This document shows positions 45,601-58,990 of a DNA stretch of 64,000 nucleotides, piece after piece. The DNA is taken from contig NW_024735503.1 of the NCBI RefSeq assembly GCF_018991925.1, positions 3,389,253-3,453,252 of the forward strand, given 5' to 3'. This stretch comes from Homarus americanus. Lineage: Eukaryota > Arthropoda > Malacostraca > Decapoda > Nephropidae. Position 1 is the stretch's first letter. Each line of letters opens with the position of its first letter. Below the pieces are notes generated by a model, which was given only the letters and a program-made list of their open reading frames with translations, did not search any database and was not told the DNA's origin. The position numbers were made by a program, and so were the translations under genes.

Positions 45601-47458
45601 GATGGAGTTGAAGACCTCAAGTATAAATAAGTTACCTCGAAGGATTAGCAATATAGTCGATACTGACACCTTTGGGTCTGGAGTCTGGCTACACATGTTT
45701 ACATAACCTCTTCTTTACTGCACTCCCAGACTGCACAATGCAGAGGGTGTTATAATACACCTTCACCCACACTGTTCATTCTGTTAATCATTTATACATC
45801 TACCGTCACAAAACCTTACAATATGTAGGTCCAATGAACAAATATATATACTGTAATGTAATTTGTGTGTGCTTTCATCCATTTACTGTATTATACTAAA
45901 TGTTCATACCTGGAAAATTTATTAATATATACATGTGAACTTTAGAACCTACACACAGTTCTGTTATGTTTTATTTACTGTGGTGATGTCGAGTTCTAAC
46001 AAAAAATCTGGTCTCTTAACCGTTTGCAAATGGGTCTGATATGACCGAAAAAAAAAAGTGGAGGTGGATAGTTTTGCAGAGGCACTGCCTTACTACTACT
46101 GTCTTCGCTAATGTCTATCTTTTTTTAGAGATCATTAATAATGTTTCTATTCCACTAAACTCATAAAGAGTAATTTCAGGAGTTGTCATCACTTTCTGAG
46201 TTATTTTTTAAGCTAATCTTCACTATAGACGTGTCTAATGACGCCATGAGCTTGAGAATAAAGCATATCTCATCCACTGAAACACAAGACAATAGTGGCC
46301 GTGGCTGCTGGCATCGGGTTGTCAAACATCTGCAGGGTTATTATGCTGATTACCTTCCATCTGAAAGCATTCAATACTAGTGTGGTACTTACTGTACATG
46401 CACTCACGGTCGCTGTCATGATATGAGTTGGGCATTGTGCGTGCAGTGTGCATGTATATTGTATAATCCTGTCAAAACTGTCGTTTCAGCCCAAATGAGA
46501 AAGAATCGACCCTAAATGAGGTGAAACAGTCAGTTCGAGACTCATTCCCTGTGACTCGGTTTCACTGCGGAGCAAACTTTGGTAACATATAACAGATTTC
46601 GGTATATAAAGTAAATAAACTTAACGTTATTAAGCTAAATTAATATCTATGTTTTGTGAAATTTAATTCGGTTGTTCTGTTTTCACATCTTCGAACAGTG
46701 ACAGCTTCTGCATGTATAAAGTTGTTAGATCAGTAGTTTTAAAGTAGCTTGTATATGCATGCTGTCACAAGAATATTGTGTATATATTTCTGAATAGCGC
46801 TTGTAATTCTGACTTATGGAACTGTAATTAAATAGGTCTTTTACACTATGGCATAACGAAAGAATATCCCACGTCATCATTAATGAATCTAAACTTTACA
46901 ATCACTAGCAAATCCAAATTAACAACAACAACTTCCTCAAAGGCGAAACCTCGTCAAAATGACATAACTTAGCAAAGCGTTTTCAATTTTTTGTTTCATA
47001 GGTGACGTTAGTAGCACTCGCTGCCTCTCGGAGCAGGATGGTGGATCGTTAGCAACGCTGGCGCCCGATGACACATATTTAAACAGATTGACAAGGCGCC
47101 ACCACAACACTAGCCGCAGTGAGAACCATTTACATAATTGGTTTTGTGAGGGATGAACTAATGGGGGGGAGGGCTGTGGGGTGACAAAGGGAGAAAGGAG
47201 GTGGAAGGAAGACTATGGGTGACAAGGGGAGAGGAGGAGAAACACTCTGAGGTGGGGAGAAGCGGTGTAGAATGTGGGGTATAAATGACACTAGTTGTTC
47301 ATACTCTCATCCGCTTCGTGACGCAAGATCCGTTGGTGGAGTGGTGGTAGAGATGATGAAGGTGGGATAAGGAATGGACAGATGGAGAAGACGTCGAATG
47401 TGAGATGAATTACTTGGCAGAATGGGTTGTGATAAAGGTGTGGAGGCAAGCAGTTGAG

Positions 47459-47501
<43 letters not shown>

Positions 47502-47600
47502 CTCAAAGTAGTTTAATATATTCAAATGTTTCTTCTTTTTTAGCTCTTGTAGATCGTTCATAACATCTGATATAGAATATAGAGCCCGTAATGTGGTATA
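42650..47600. other. Non-coding part of copy A
   Basis: Apart from a GGGAGGA purine tract (42850-42940), a degenerate CCTAA/TTAGG hairpin-like stretch (43935-44035, acctacctaggttaggtt) and the (CA)n at 47462-47500, no repeat or gene is recognised. A CpG-richer segment at 46990-47130 (cgctggcgcccgatgacaca) might be regulatory but has no clear core promoter. Confidence 0.45.
43848..43872. repeat. (GT)n microsatellite
   Basis: A run of about 12 GT, followed by tttgtatatgtgtgtg. The corresponding run in copy B (54607-54634) is a little longer. Confidence 0.9.
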
Positions 47601-47639
47601 ATTCTGCACCATACAACAACAACAATACTAAACCCACAA

Positions 47640-48200
47640 CAACTAACAAACTGCACTTCTAACAACAATACTAAACCCTACAACCACAATTGGCTTGCGT
47701 TTCTGGGCAATAGATTGAAACATTGACAGCTGCTGAACTGCGTTCTTGACAGTACTGGGCCTCTTGACAGCACAGATGGCATTGACAAGCTGTGACCTGG
47801 GTTGAGAACACGTTCTGCAGAAAATGCAGTTGAAGACACGTGCAGCAAACAAGACACGTTTCTTGACAGAGATGTAAGATACAACCCAGGCAAACGGATT
47901 TGAACACGTTCTGACTGACAGGGTTGACAGAGCAGTGCTGGGCCACGTTCCTGGAAACTGACTGGAGCACGTTTCTGCAGGCTGACCGTTCTGCAGCAAT
48001 ACCAGTTGGCTGCGTTCTGCAACAATTGGGCTACGTTCTGCAAGCACAATTGTGGCTGCATGCAAGCAACTACTGGGCTGCGTTCTTGGCTGCAATACTA
48101 GAGCCTTCAGCATGGCTGGGCACCACGTTCTGCAAGCAGCCACAAATTGGCGCCACGTTCTGCAACAACCTGACAAGGGCTGCATTCTGTGACCACCTGA
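47640..48200. repeat. Degenerate minisatellite (ggctacattctgcaac type), copy A version
   Basis: Words such as ctgggctgcgttctgcaac and gccacgttctgcaac recur. Copy B (58540-59000) has a cleaner array of aggctacattctgcaacaac and aatactaaactctacaacga. The copy A version is longer and full of A-to-G type and indel differences. Minus-strand frames of up to 180 Cys-rich residues here are not conserved in copy B and are judged spurious. Confidence 0.75.
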
Positions 48201-49345
48201 GGCTACATCTTACAACAACTCCTCTTAGAAAGTACTACCTAAATACCAACACATAACAATCAGGACCACCACCATGCACCCCACCATCTGCCATCAACAC
48301 TACAAGCACACACCACTCTACACTGCAAATCACCAACACCATTACTGTCTCTAGTGGTGGCCATTGTGTAACCTAAAGTAATTAATCTTGAATTTTGTTT
48401 TGTTTACCTTTGTGAACGTCTGTAATGGAAACTTTATAGCCTAAACAAAGCTTATATACATGAGCAATTTCCAACTGCATGTGTTGTTTTATCTTCATCT
48501 CTTTTCCTGTAAGACCTAAACTTAAAAACCTAGTCTTAAATTTCCAGCTGGTAGTTGTGTAGTTTTGAAGCTGTACTGTACTTTTTTACATAGTCATCAA
48601 TAAACTGAAAACAAAATAAGATGTAAAAGTATGCAGAAGACCGGACAGCCGCACCCTTATCCACTAATTCCTGAGATGTCCCCACAACCTTCCGTGACGT
48701 ATGCTGGACACCACTCCACGACCTCTGGGCGGAACACGATGATCCTCCCTACTGGCCAGATGTTATGTAAATAACATTGATTGTGTGTTAAAGGAATATC
48801 CTTCCTTCATTAGGGCAGTAAGCCTTTATAATATTATACTGTATATACTTGTCACACTTGCCAGATGCTTCTGGTGTTGTGTACAGGGGTACCTAGTGAT
48901 GACTTTTAGGATCCCTTCTCTATCAAGAATAAACAATTGAAATTGAAAAATGAAATTGATGTGAAAAGGTGGTGTCACTGCTAACACTGTTACTAACTTG
49001 TAAACACCGTTGATGTTCTTTATATCACTGCTATTATAGCAGTCTGTTTGAAAAATACAGTAATGTACATTGGTTAACTGTCTTGTGATATTTTTGTTGC
49101 ATTAAATGGTATAAAGCTGTGGTATAAAGCTGTGGCTGCCACTGCCACTCTTACGGAAGAACAGAAGGAGAATATTCTGGAATTGGCAAATATTTATCTT
49201 TTCGGAAAGAAATCAATGTGTTTCTTTTAGAAATTATACCTGGATATAAAAGCTGGATGTCAGTAACCTAATGACTATAACTAAGTGTTTTATTTAATAA
49301 TCTGGTGTTATAACACAATATCATGTAAGTACAATGAGCTTATGC

Positions 49346-49822
49346 GTTTTTTTTGACCGCTTGGCGGATGTCGGTCATGGAAGGATAAAAATTAAACATT
49401 GGTGAGCTTTCTTCTTCTAGTAACAGAATCCTTGCCACCACCCATCGCAAACGAGCACCACCATACGAAGTGGTTTGCCCCTCGTGTAACGAGGATGGCG
49501 GGCCAAGGGCCACCGAGGCGTGAATTTGTTTAAGGTGTAGAAGTTGTCGCCAACACAGCAACTACACCCTGAGTTATCGGGTTGCATGTGACAGTGTCAG
49601 GAATAGTCCGAAGACCGGACAACTCGCCGAACTGAACTGGCTAACCATTACCCTGGAATATGATCCGCAAATCGATTAACATCCAGGTTTCCAATTACTG
49701 TTGGATAGATAGAGGCAAATGGCGTAAAGAAACGTCCATAGTTTTACCCTGCCCGGGATCGGGAGCTGGTCTGCTCTCTTGAGGGGCGGGTATGACCATT
49801 ACACCACAGGCCGTGCAACCAC
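49346..49822 (-). mobile_element. tRNA-derived SINE, family 2 (copy A)
   Basis: On the minus strand the tRNA-like head lies at about 49822-49745 (box A TGGTGTAATGG, 49796-49806 region). The body passes through tttctttacgccatttgcc, ccagggtaatggttagcc and ggcccttggcccgccatcc, and ends in an A run (the T run at 49346-49354 on the + strand). The head is damaged in this copy compared with copy B. Total length is about 480 bases. Confidence 0.65.
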
Positions 49823-51258
49823 CATCACTATCTTACATCACGACCATCAACATCGTCCCAATACCAAGCCACCAACAATTACCACGACCATTACCATCAC
49901 ACATCCACCTGCTTTTCCCTCTAAACTAGAACTAATCGTCGGAAACCAAGTTTAAACGGTAAATGTAAAGTGTCAAACAGGAGGTAATCTTGTGTGGGCG
50001 TACGACTGCCTATCAAGACTCACCTTTATTCTCTCAATTGTGTCCTTCCCTGATCACCCTGGCAGGCCCCAGCGGTTAGGGAGCGGAGGGGGGTGGTTTA
50101 ATATGGTGAGGAGGTAGAGGAAGAAATGCATAAGAGAAAGGTGAGGGGTGATTGTATAAAGGGAGGGGGAAATGCATAAGGGGAGAGGAAGATAGGAGGG
50201 GAAGGGGAAATCCATTGAATGCGATGGGGAAGGAGAAAGCAGATAGGGAGAGGGAATGCATAGGGAAGGGGAGGCTAGGAGATGTTGCATGAGTTAACGT
50301 GGTTGGCGACTGACGGGCACACACGATACATGTAGTCACACCACCAGGGTGAGGGAGTTTATATTTTTCAGGTTGTTAGTGAAATTTTGAAGTCTAATTT
50401 GGGAAAAAAGTTCTTATTTGCTAATTCTGCTGCAAAAAAAAGATTTATTAACGCAACATAGTATCTTAACATCAAAAAGATTATTAAGATATCGAACTCC
50501 ATTTGAGAAAATCAAATAAATTAAATTTCATTGTTATTGTACAAAGGTTACGGAGTTATGTCATTTTTGTTAGTTAATGCATAAAAAATTTGAATTCTTG
50601 ATTTTTTTCTTCACAAATGATTGGTGGAACTAGTTTTACTGTTACTACAGTTTATTTGAAAATCAATAATCTGTACGTTTATTTGATTAGGATGTTGTAA
50701 TACTTACTTGTTCTATTATCTGTCTAAGGTCTATTGACTCTAGAGACTCAAAGACAATGAGTCAAACAACAGCATCCAGCATCAATTGGCGGAAACACCT
50801 CAGGAATGTTACACCCCCTTGTAACTGTGGTAGTATCCCAATCATTCTCATTGTTTCTAACTGAACATATTTCTGCTTTTCACGTCGAGAATAATGAAAT
50901 TGACAGGCAATCTTCATCCTCCGTCGATGCTTTAATGACATTTTGTAAATACATACAAACAAATGGTTGGAGCTTGTTCTAAAACACTTATATACAGTAC
51001 ACATAAAGTGTATAAATAATAGACCCAGACTTCCAGAAGAATAAACAGTTGGGTCGTAATAATGGGATGTACTTTCCTCCCTCACGTGTGATTCGACATT
51101 TGCTAATAACATAATCAGAATTGTAATAACACTATCGTATTGGTCATCAGAGACTTACAGAACGAATATGAAAATGACATTATCTCGCCGGTCGCCCGAT
51201 GGTGGTGATATGAGGTGAGGGGACGAATCAGATTCGAGTAAAGTCACTACTTATTTCT

Positions 51259-51330
51259 TATTGGCTCTGCCTTGTCCACTTGTCCAATCTGGTGGTAGTC
51301 AACAGGGTATAAAATGGCTGGAAATGAGAA
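51259..51330 (+). promoter_or_regulatory. CCAAT/TATA promoter-like site 1 (copy A)
   Basis: An inverted CCAAT (ttattgg, 51259), a CCAAT at 51283 and TATAAAA at 51308-51314 (gggtataaaatggctgg) are spaced like a pol II core promoter. The counterpart in copy B has TATAAAA at 62168-62174. No downstream coding frame of interest is seen, so the product, if any, is unknown. Confidence 0.4.
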
Positions 51331-51379
51331 CATCTTATGCTGATAAACAAGAAGCAGGGTGTAGTTTGTGCTAAGGGTA

Positions 51380-51388
<9 letters not shown>

Positions 51389-51462
<74 letters not shown>
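51389..51462. repeat. (TA)n microsatellite, copy A
   Basis: About 36 TA units 75 bases downstream of the TATAAAA site. Copy B has a similar run at 62245-62325, followed by about 60 bases (aataaattatcaaatcacgc...) that are absent from copy A. Confidence 0.95.
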
Positions 51463-51466
<4 letters not shown>

Positions 51467-52284
51467 GTGTAAATACGTCTTGAGAAAAATCAAAATAAGA
51501 ACCTTTACGTGAACGATAGCTGTTTAAATTTAATAAGTCAGAGTCCAGGTGCAGGGGTCGGGACACGGTGTCGGAGATTTGGGTGGGATGGCCAGGCCGT
51601 CACAGGAGGCTAATGTTATGCATACACGATGCTCGTCTTGAATATACACGTACGTGTCCACACATCTAACTATCATGACACTGAGAGCACAATTTCTAAG
51701 ATAACTGCTTTGGGCCTTAGGGAGTAAAGTGCTTCCCTGCATTTATTTCACTTGTTCATATGATTAAACACTATAATGCCAACCTAACCTAACCCCCAAT
51801 GCATAACAAGTCACAATTCAAAGAGGATATTAGGAAACAGATGAGTAGAGGCAGGTATCAAATGGAAAGAAGAAATGAGTAAATACAATTCTGCTACTGT
51901 GTTGATGGTATGGTAAACTGGACTGTATTATACTTCGTGAAAAGGACACAATATTGAGTGAACATTTTTAGAGTCTGGTATTTTAGGCGCGAGTGATTGT
52001 CCGGGCGAAGCGGTAAAAACAAATTGTATGACTGTTATATGTTTTGTCTCACAGTAAACTTCTTTATAATATGTGAAAACGTTGAAGATAATGAAATGCA
52101 CAAATGGTTCCTAATGTGAGTTTTAATAATTGTCTTCGTGTATTTACGTATATTATATTCTTTGAAATGGTGTGACTGAAGAATGGCTTTCACCCACATC
52201 TTTCTGGTTATACTAAGTTTTAGAACAGGTAGAGATTAAAACGTCTGTATGTAGGGTAGAGTTTGTTTGTGTTGTAGTGATACT

Positions 52285-52470
52285 CTCCCGCAACCGCTGA
52301 TTGGCCACTTGCCGTACGCTATTAGCCAGTCAACCAGCGGCGAGTTCCACAAATCAGCCCTCGCGTTCGAACTGCGCAGTGATTGGGTCAGTCCCGCCTT
52401 CATCTTAGCTAATCAGTAGCATTTCATCTTTGCATTTCGATTCTGATCCGGTAGGATGATATAAATACCC
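52285..52470 (+). promoter_or_regulatory. CCAAT-box cluster with TATA box, promoter-like site 2 (copy A)
   Basis: Inverted CCAAT boxes (gattgg) at about 52299 and 52380, a further ctaatcag, an octamer-like TTTGCAT at about 52430, and TATAAATA at 52460-52467. The combination CCAAT, octamer and TATA resembles promoters of highly expressed small genes such as histones, but no histone frame follows; the assembly gap starts 12 bases after the TATA box. Confidence 0.4.
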
Positions 52471-52479
52471 CATGCCTCG

Positions 52480-52579
52480 NNNNNNNNNNNNNNNNNNNNN
52501 NNNNNNNNNNNNNNNNNNNNNNNNNNNNNNNNNNNNNNNNNNNNNNNNNNNNNNNNNNNNNNNNNNNNNNNNNNNNNNN
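52480..52579. other. Assembly gap (100 N)
   Basis: A run of exactly 100 N, the conventional length for a gap of unknown size placed by a scaffolder. Confidence 1.
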
Positions 52580-52715
52580 GGGTGAGAGTGGTAGAGTGAG
52601 AGGGTGAGAGTGGTGGAGTGAAGGGGTGAGAGTGAGAGGTGGTAAGAGTGAGAGGTGGTGAGAGTGGTGGAGTGAGGGGGTGAGAGTGAGGGGGTGAGAG
52701 TAAGAGGTGGTGAGA
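52580..52715. repeat. G-rich satellite tail before copy B
   Basis: The words gggtgagagtggtggagtga and gagaggtggtgagagt resemble the last 150 bases of the 36.1-42.0 kb tract (about 41890-42020). The same sequence type therefore precedes both copies of the large duplicated segment. Confidence 0.85.
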
Positions 52716-52957
52716 GTGGTGGAGGGGACAGCAGAAATATCACTTACCCTCACACTGTTCTTTTTACAGATGTTGGCACCAGAAAATTAACATATTTATA
52801 GTGGACGGGGAAGTAATTATTCCCCAGGGACCCATACATCACTCTGCACCCCTCCTCCTCCCCAGCCTCGCCACTCCCCTTCCTCCCCAGCTAGTTGCAC
52901 CCCTCCTCCTCATTCTCTACATCTCATATCCAATCTTCCTACAAACACACACACACT

Positions 52958-52988
<31 letters not shown>

Positions 52989-53049
52989 ACACCCTCAACC
53001 ACCCTAGGTGTGTGTGAGATCAGTACTACTCATGTGACCTCGGGTACTA

Positions 53050-53372
53050 ACCGCGATTTCCTTTTCATTAATATAAAACTTTTTGTTCTGTTATGGTGGA
53101 GAGTGGTCAGGCGGCTGCTGTTCCCTTGATTCTTAACCTACAGCAGCTAGTTGGTTACTCCACCACCCTGGCAGGATACTGGTCCACCTAAGGGTTGTTA
53201 CACTACAGTGGCTGGAAGCGCACACGACTGTATACCTATATTTATGTTATTGCCGAGTACATAAATACCTAGTTAAGAAATGGACAATCCATTCAAACTC
53301 CGGCCGGGATTAGAACGTGGTACCTTTGGTCTGAGTTGTGAACGCTCTACCATTGAGCCACGGGTCTATATG
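53050..53372 (-). mobile_element. tRNA-headed SINE-like element, family 1 (copy B)
   Basis: The counterpart of 42340-42648, with box A TGGCTCAATGG at 53350-53360 and box B-like CGTTCTAATCC at 53307-53317 on the minus strand. It shows only a few substitutions against copy A. Confidence 0.5.
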
Positions 53373-54603
53373 AACGTGTTACTGACAGACTTTATGAGAA
53401 ACCCACAACAACTACGGCTCAGCCCTCTTGATGACAATGAGGTATGATGTAGTGGCTGTCTCATAATATGTTTATAACTCATTTGTTGGTCGAGTACTAA
53501 TTGGCCACACGCAATTAGTAGGAGTGGCTGTGGCAAGTTGATCATCAACCCTGCATCATCAATTACACTGGGAAAGGGGGAGGAGGAAGGAGGAGGAGGG
53601 GGAAGGAGAGGGAGGGGGAAGGAGGAGGAGGGGGAATGAGGAGGAGAAAGGAGGAGAAGAGAGGAGACAAGGAAAGAACGGGTCACTAAGTAAGTGAGGT
53701 GAGGAGGAAGGAGAGGAGTGGGAAGACAACACTATCAATGGGAATGTTTAAGCGAAGGCAATAAATACGGGTTAGTGGACACCATGGGTGTACGTGGGTG
53801 CCAAGAGGTGTAGGAATGACGTGGGATTGTGGCTACAGGAAGCACGTGTGTGGAGGAGCGGGGTGTAGATGGGTGGAGTGTGTGTGGGGGGAGATATATG
53901 GGTGGAGGCGTACGAGCAGCCGGACAAATGGGAGTAGTAGTGAAGGAAGTGCAAGCAACTAAACACAGGGGCGTGGGGATGGAGGCGGGCGAGGTGGGGG
54001 CGTGCAAGCGTACTCACCTCCGCCCTAAAACAGACAATTACAAGAGGCTCGGCGCCCATCCGCAATGAGTCGGGGAGATCGTCTGGGGAGGACCTAGACC
54101 TCCAGGGCAACACCCTTGGGAGTCCTCGGCTTTTTGTACAGTATACTAGGCTGCTCCACCTCACTACCATTGTATCTCTTCATAGTGCCTTGGCGTCTTT
54201 ACCGCCCTGTGGCGCCTGTGTCTCTTCATAGATTAACAGATAAATAAAACAACAAATGAACAAACAGACAGACGAACACGACGTGAAAAAACGCACAAAA
54301 CGACGCAAAGTTTGGAAAGCAGACAAGACAGACAGACACGGGCGGACTGATGAATGCACTGCTCTGCCATAACCATTCGTGTACGACAGGTAACAAGCAG
54401 AGAAACCCGTCCTTTACCCCCTCCCGGACCACTAGAGAACCCTAAAATTAATAGGTCCTGAAATCCGCCCGGATCCCTGTCTCCCCCCTGTGATTTAAAA
54501 CCGAATTCGAAACCAATTGAAACCCGACACTCGTGACAAATGTGGCCGCGGTTAAGGTATTGGATCCATAATGGGATTTCATTGCACATATGTGACATTT
54601 CAC

Positions 54604-54637
<34 letters not shown>

Positions 54638-57600
54638 TATATGCGTGTGCAGCCAGCCATGTGTTAGTCCGATGTTCACTTATCTGTGCTACTATAGTAT
54701 GTGGTCTAACCTAACTTAACCTAAACTAACCTACCTAGGTTAGGTTAAGTTAAGATATATTCTAAGTTAGGTTGGGTTAGGTTGGGTTAGATTGGGTTAA
54801 TATATGCTACAGTGTAAATATCCCGGTAGACACAACTCCAGGTCGGTAGACCACATACTACATACAGTATAGTAGCACCGACTTATCATTAAATTTTCCT
54901 ATCAAGTCATGGTTTATTTTAACTCATACTGGCCAACATTTAAAGGTTAAACTGTACTATCGCCTGATGTAAATTCATGGTAGTGAATAAATTTACACGA
55001 TTATATCTTGTGAGTACTGAAACTTTTACAGCCCTTGGCCCACCGCACGTGAGGATGGGAGAGGAGTAAGTACAGTAGGCGTTGTAGAAGTATTTAGCAC
55101 TCACAGTTTAACAACAGTAATGTAAATAATAGATATTTGCCCCATTATACTACTGATAAACAGGGAAACATGCAAAGAACAGCAACGTCCGGGACTAAAT
55201 TTAGTATTGGTGAGCTACTTGGGTCGAACATAATGGTATAAGCGGGTAAACCTTGCCTGCCGACCTCCCGCCTCCCTCCTCCCTTGGGACGCCGAGGCGC
55301 GAGAGAGGAGAATCTAAATCCCCTCCCCAGCTGGACACTCCGCCTTATGGGATTACATTCCTTTGGAGATGGGATTATATTGAGCAAGAAGGATTGTATT
55401 TATGGCCATCGTAATTTTTTTTTGTCCCTTGTGCGCTGTAAACACAACTGACAAGTGACCAATTCTTAGGTATGTTGTTGTGTAGACGATGACACAAACA
55501 ATGACTCGACTCAAGGTACCTTACACAGCTTATTGGAGAAGTTGCTATAAACCAGAACAACTGAAGCACCAAATTACAGAAGAAGAAAAGGTAGACGAAT
55601 AATATTAAGATACAATCACTTAAACACCAAGGAATATGCACGGAGGCAAACAAGGGGCCTCCCAATCAAGCGATGGGGGAGGGAAGAGGGAGGGAGGGAA
55701 GGGAAGAAGTCTTACCCAAGTTTACTAACAAGAGAGGCTCAACCCTACCATATCCTGCCTGAGGCCTCGACCCCCTGGTCACCCGGGGCTCTCTGTAGTC
55801 AAGTAGTTAGATAATATAACCCTAAAAGAATAGGATGGATAGATAATGAATAATATGAAAATTAAAAAATGTGATGGACAAGTAGATAAGTAACATAAAA
55901 ATGAAAGAACGGGAAGAATAAATATACACTAAAGTGAAGAACATGTGAATATAAAGGTATGAAGTGCAGCCTCACTCACACTCACTTTACCAAGCAGTGT
56001 GTGTGTCTTTATGTGCACCAAATACACCAAGACACTGACTAAAAATTTAAAAATCTAAAACAAAAATTAAAAGTCCTCCAGAAAGTATAAACCCCTATTA
56101 AAAAACAACAGAATGATACTACTAGTAGTTTCATAATCCCTTTTCAAACACCGCGGTCTGAGCATTCATTTACAGTCGAACTTGTTATAATTATAATACC
56201 CAAACACCGTGTATCTCCCGTTTAGAATGACTGGATCACGCCTAGTAAAAAAACAGCTTATACTGTATACCTGGGGGGGGGGTAATATCTCTTAAATTTT
56301 CAAACATTCATCTTCCCCTTCGAGAATTACCACGTGCACATAGAAGACTACCCCCCCTCACCCCCCCCCACACACACACACACGATTCCGTAATATTCAG
56401 AGAAGGCGTTTGTGAATACAGTTATTTGAGAGCCTGTGCAGCAGATGGAGTTGAAGAGCTCAAGTATAAATAAGTTCCCTCGAAGGATTAGCAATGACCA
56501 TAGTCGATACTGACACCTTTGGTCTGAGTCTGGCTACGCATGTTACAATAACCTCTTCTTTACTGCACTCCCCAGACTGCACAATGCAAGGGGGGTGTTA
56601 TAAGTACACCTTCACCTACACTGTTCATTCTGTTAATCATTTATACATCTACGATCACATAAACCTTACAAAATGTAGGTCCAATGAACAAATATATATA
56701 CTGTAATGTAATTTGTGTGTGCTTTCATCCATTTACTGTATTATACTAAAATGTTCATACCTGGAAAATTTATAAATATATACGTGTGAACTTTAGAACC
56801 TACACACAGTTCTGTTATGTTTATTTACCTTGTGGGTGATGTCGAGTTCTAACAAAAAAAGTCTGGTCTCTTAACCGTTTGCAAATGGGTCTGATATGAC
56901 CGAGAAACAAAAAGTGGAGGTGGATAGTTTTGCAGAGGCGCTGCCACTACTACTGTCTTCGCTAATGTCTATGTTTTTTTTAGGACCATAATCACTGTTC
57001 TATTCCACTAAACTCTAAAGAGTCATTTCAAAGATTGTCATCACTTTCTGGGTATTTTTTAAACTAATCTTCACTATAAGACGTGTCTAATGACGCCATG
57101 ACTACAGAGAATAAAGCATATCTCATCCACACAAAACACAAGACAATAGTGGCCACCAGCCTGGCTGCCCTGGCATCAAGTACAATAGTCAAACATCTAC
57201 GGGAGTTATTATAACACGATTACCTTCCATCTGAAAGCATTCAATACTAAGTGTGGTACTGTACTGTACATGCACTCACGGTCAGCTGTCATGGTATGAA
57301 TTAGACGCTTGTGCGTGCAGTGTGCATGTACTCTTGTACAATCGGGGGTCAAACGGTCGTTCCCGCCCCAAATGAAACAGTCAGTTCGGGGACTCATTCC
57401 TGTGACTCGGTTTCACTACAGGGAGCAAACTTTAGTAACATATAACAAGATTTCGGTATATAAAGGGAGAAGTAAATAAACTTAACGTTATTAAGCTAAA
57501 TTAATATCCTATGTTTTGTAGAAAATTTAATTCGGTGTTCTGTTTCCACATCTTCGAACAGTGACAACTTCTGCATGTATAAAAATTATTAAGATCAGTA

Positions 57601-58370
57601 GTTTAAGGCGCTTGTATATACATGCTGTCCACAAGACAAATTATTGTATACTTGTCTATTTCTGAATAACGCTTGTAATTCTGACTTATGGAACTGTAAT
57701 TAAATGGGTCTTTTACACTATGGCATAACGAAGAATATCCCACGTCCATCATTAATGAATCTAAGCTTTACAATCACTAACAAATCCAGAATTAACAACA
57801 ACAACACCCTCAAAGGCGAAACCTCGTCAAAATGACATAAAAACTTACTTAAGCGTTTTAAATTTTTGTTTCATAGGTGACGTTAGTAGCACTCGCTGCC
57901 TCTCAGACGGGATGGTGGATCGTTGGCAACGCTGGCGCCCGATGACACATATTTAAACAGATTGACAAGGGCGCCACCACAACACTGGCGGCCGCGGTGA
58001 GAACCATTTTACATAATTGGTTTGTGAGGGATGAACTAATGGGGGGAGGGGAGACTGTGGGGTGACAAAGGGGGGAGGAAAGAGGTGGAAGGAAGACTAT
58101 GGAGTGACAAGGGAGAGAGGAGGATAAACACTCTGAGGTAGGGGGAGAAGCGGTGTAGAATGTGGGGTATAAATGACACTAGTTATTCCCCTTTACTCCC
58201 CTCATCCCTTCCCCGTAACCCCACCAAATCCGATGATGGAAGTGGTAGTAAGAGATGATGAAGGTGGAATAAGAAGAGGAAATGGACAAATGAAAGGAAG
58301 ACGTCGAAAATGTAGAATGAATTACCAGAACGAAATAGGTGTGATAAAGGTGTGGAGGAGGCAACAGTTG

Positions 58371-58408
<38 letters not shown>

Positions 58409-58559
58409 CTCAAAGTAGTTTAAATATATTCAAATATTTCTTCTTTTTTAACTCTTGTAGATCGTTCATAACATCCTGATATAGAGATAACTTGACCGTA
58501 ATCTAGTATAATTCTACACGGCACCATACAACAACAACAATACTAAACCTTCAACAACA

Positions 58560-58990
58560 ACTAGGCTACATTCTACAACAACAATACTAAACCCTACAAC
58601 CACAATTGGCTACATTCTACAACAACCACAATTGGCTACATCCAACAACAATACTAAACTCTACAACGACTAGGCTACATTCTGCAACAACAATACTAAA
58701 CTCTACAACGACTAGGCTACATTCTACAACAACAATACTAAACTCTACAACGACTAGGCTACATTCCACAACAACAATACTAAACTCTACAACGACTAGG
58801 CTACATTCTGCAACAACAATACTAAACGCTACAACGACTAGGCTACATTCTGCAACAACCACAATTGGCTACATACAACAACTACAACGCTACATTCTAC
58901 AACAACAATACTAAACCCTTCTACAACAACTAGACTACATTCTACAACAACCACAATAGGCTACATTCTACAACCACCACAAAAGGCTAC
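58560..58990. repeat. Minisatellite, about 42-bp unit (copy B version)
   Basis: About ten copies of aggctacattctgcaacaac followed by aatactaaactctacaacgact. Because 42 is a multiple of 3, a 102-residue Thr/Ile/His frame is open across it; this is not a gene. Confidence 0.9.

Larger units (their letters stand above)
42023..52479 (+). repeat. Large duplicated segment, copy A (ends at the N gap)
   Basis: The 10.46-kb segment starts in the last GGTGGAG of the G-rich tract (gacagcagaagtat) and ends exactly at the run of N (ccccatgcctcg). It matches 52716-63435 in order throughout. Differences are mainly 1-3 base indels and substitutions. No protein gene was recognised in it: open frames are short, and most differ in frame from copy B. 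Contents listed separately include two SINE-like elements, promoter-like TATA sites, (GT)n at 43848, (CA)n at 47462, a minisatellite at 47.6-48.2 kb and (TA)n at 51390. Confidence 0.93.

Noticed and set aside
47643..48185. 180-residue Cys-rich minus-strand frame
   Set aside because: It lies in a degenerate minisatellite and is not preserved in the second copy of the segment at 58.5-59.0 kb.
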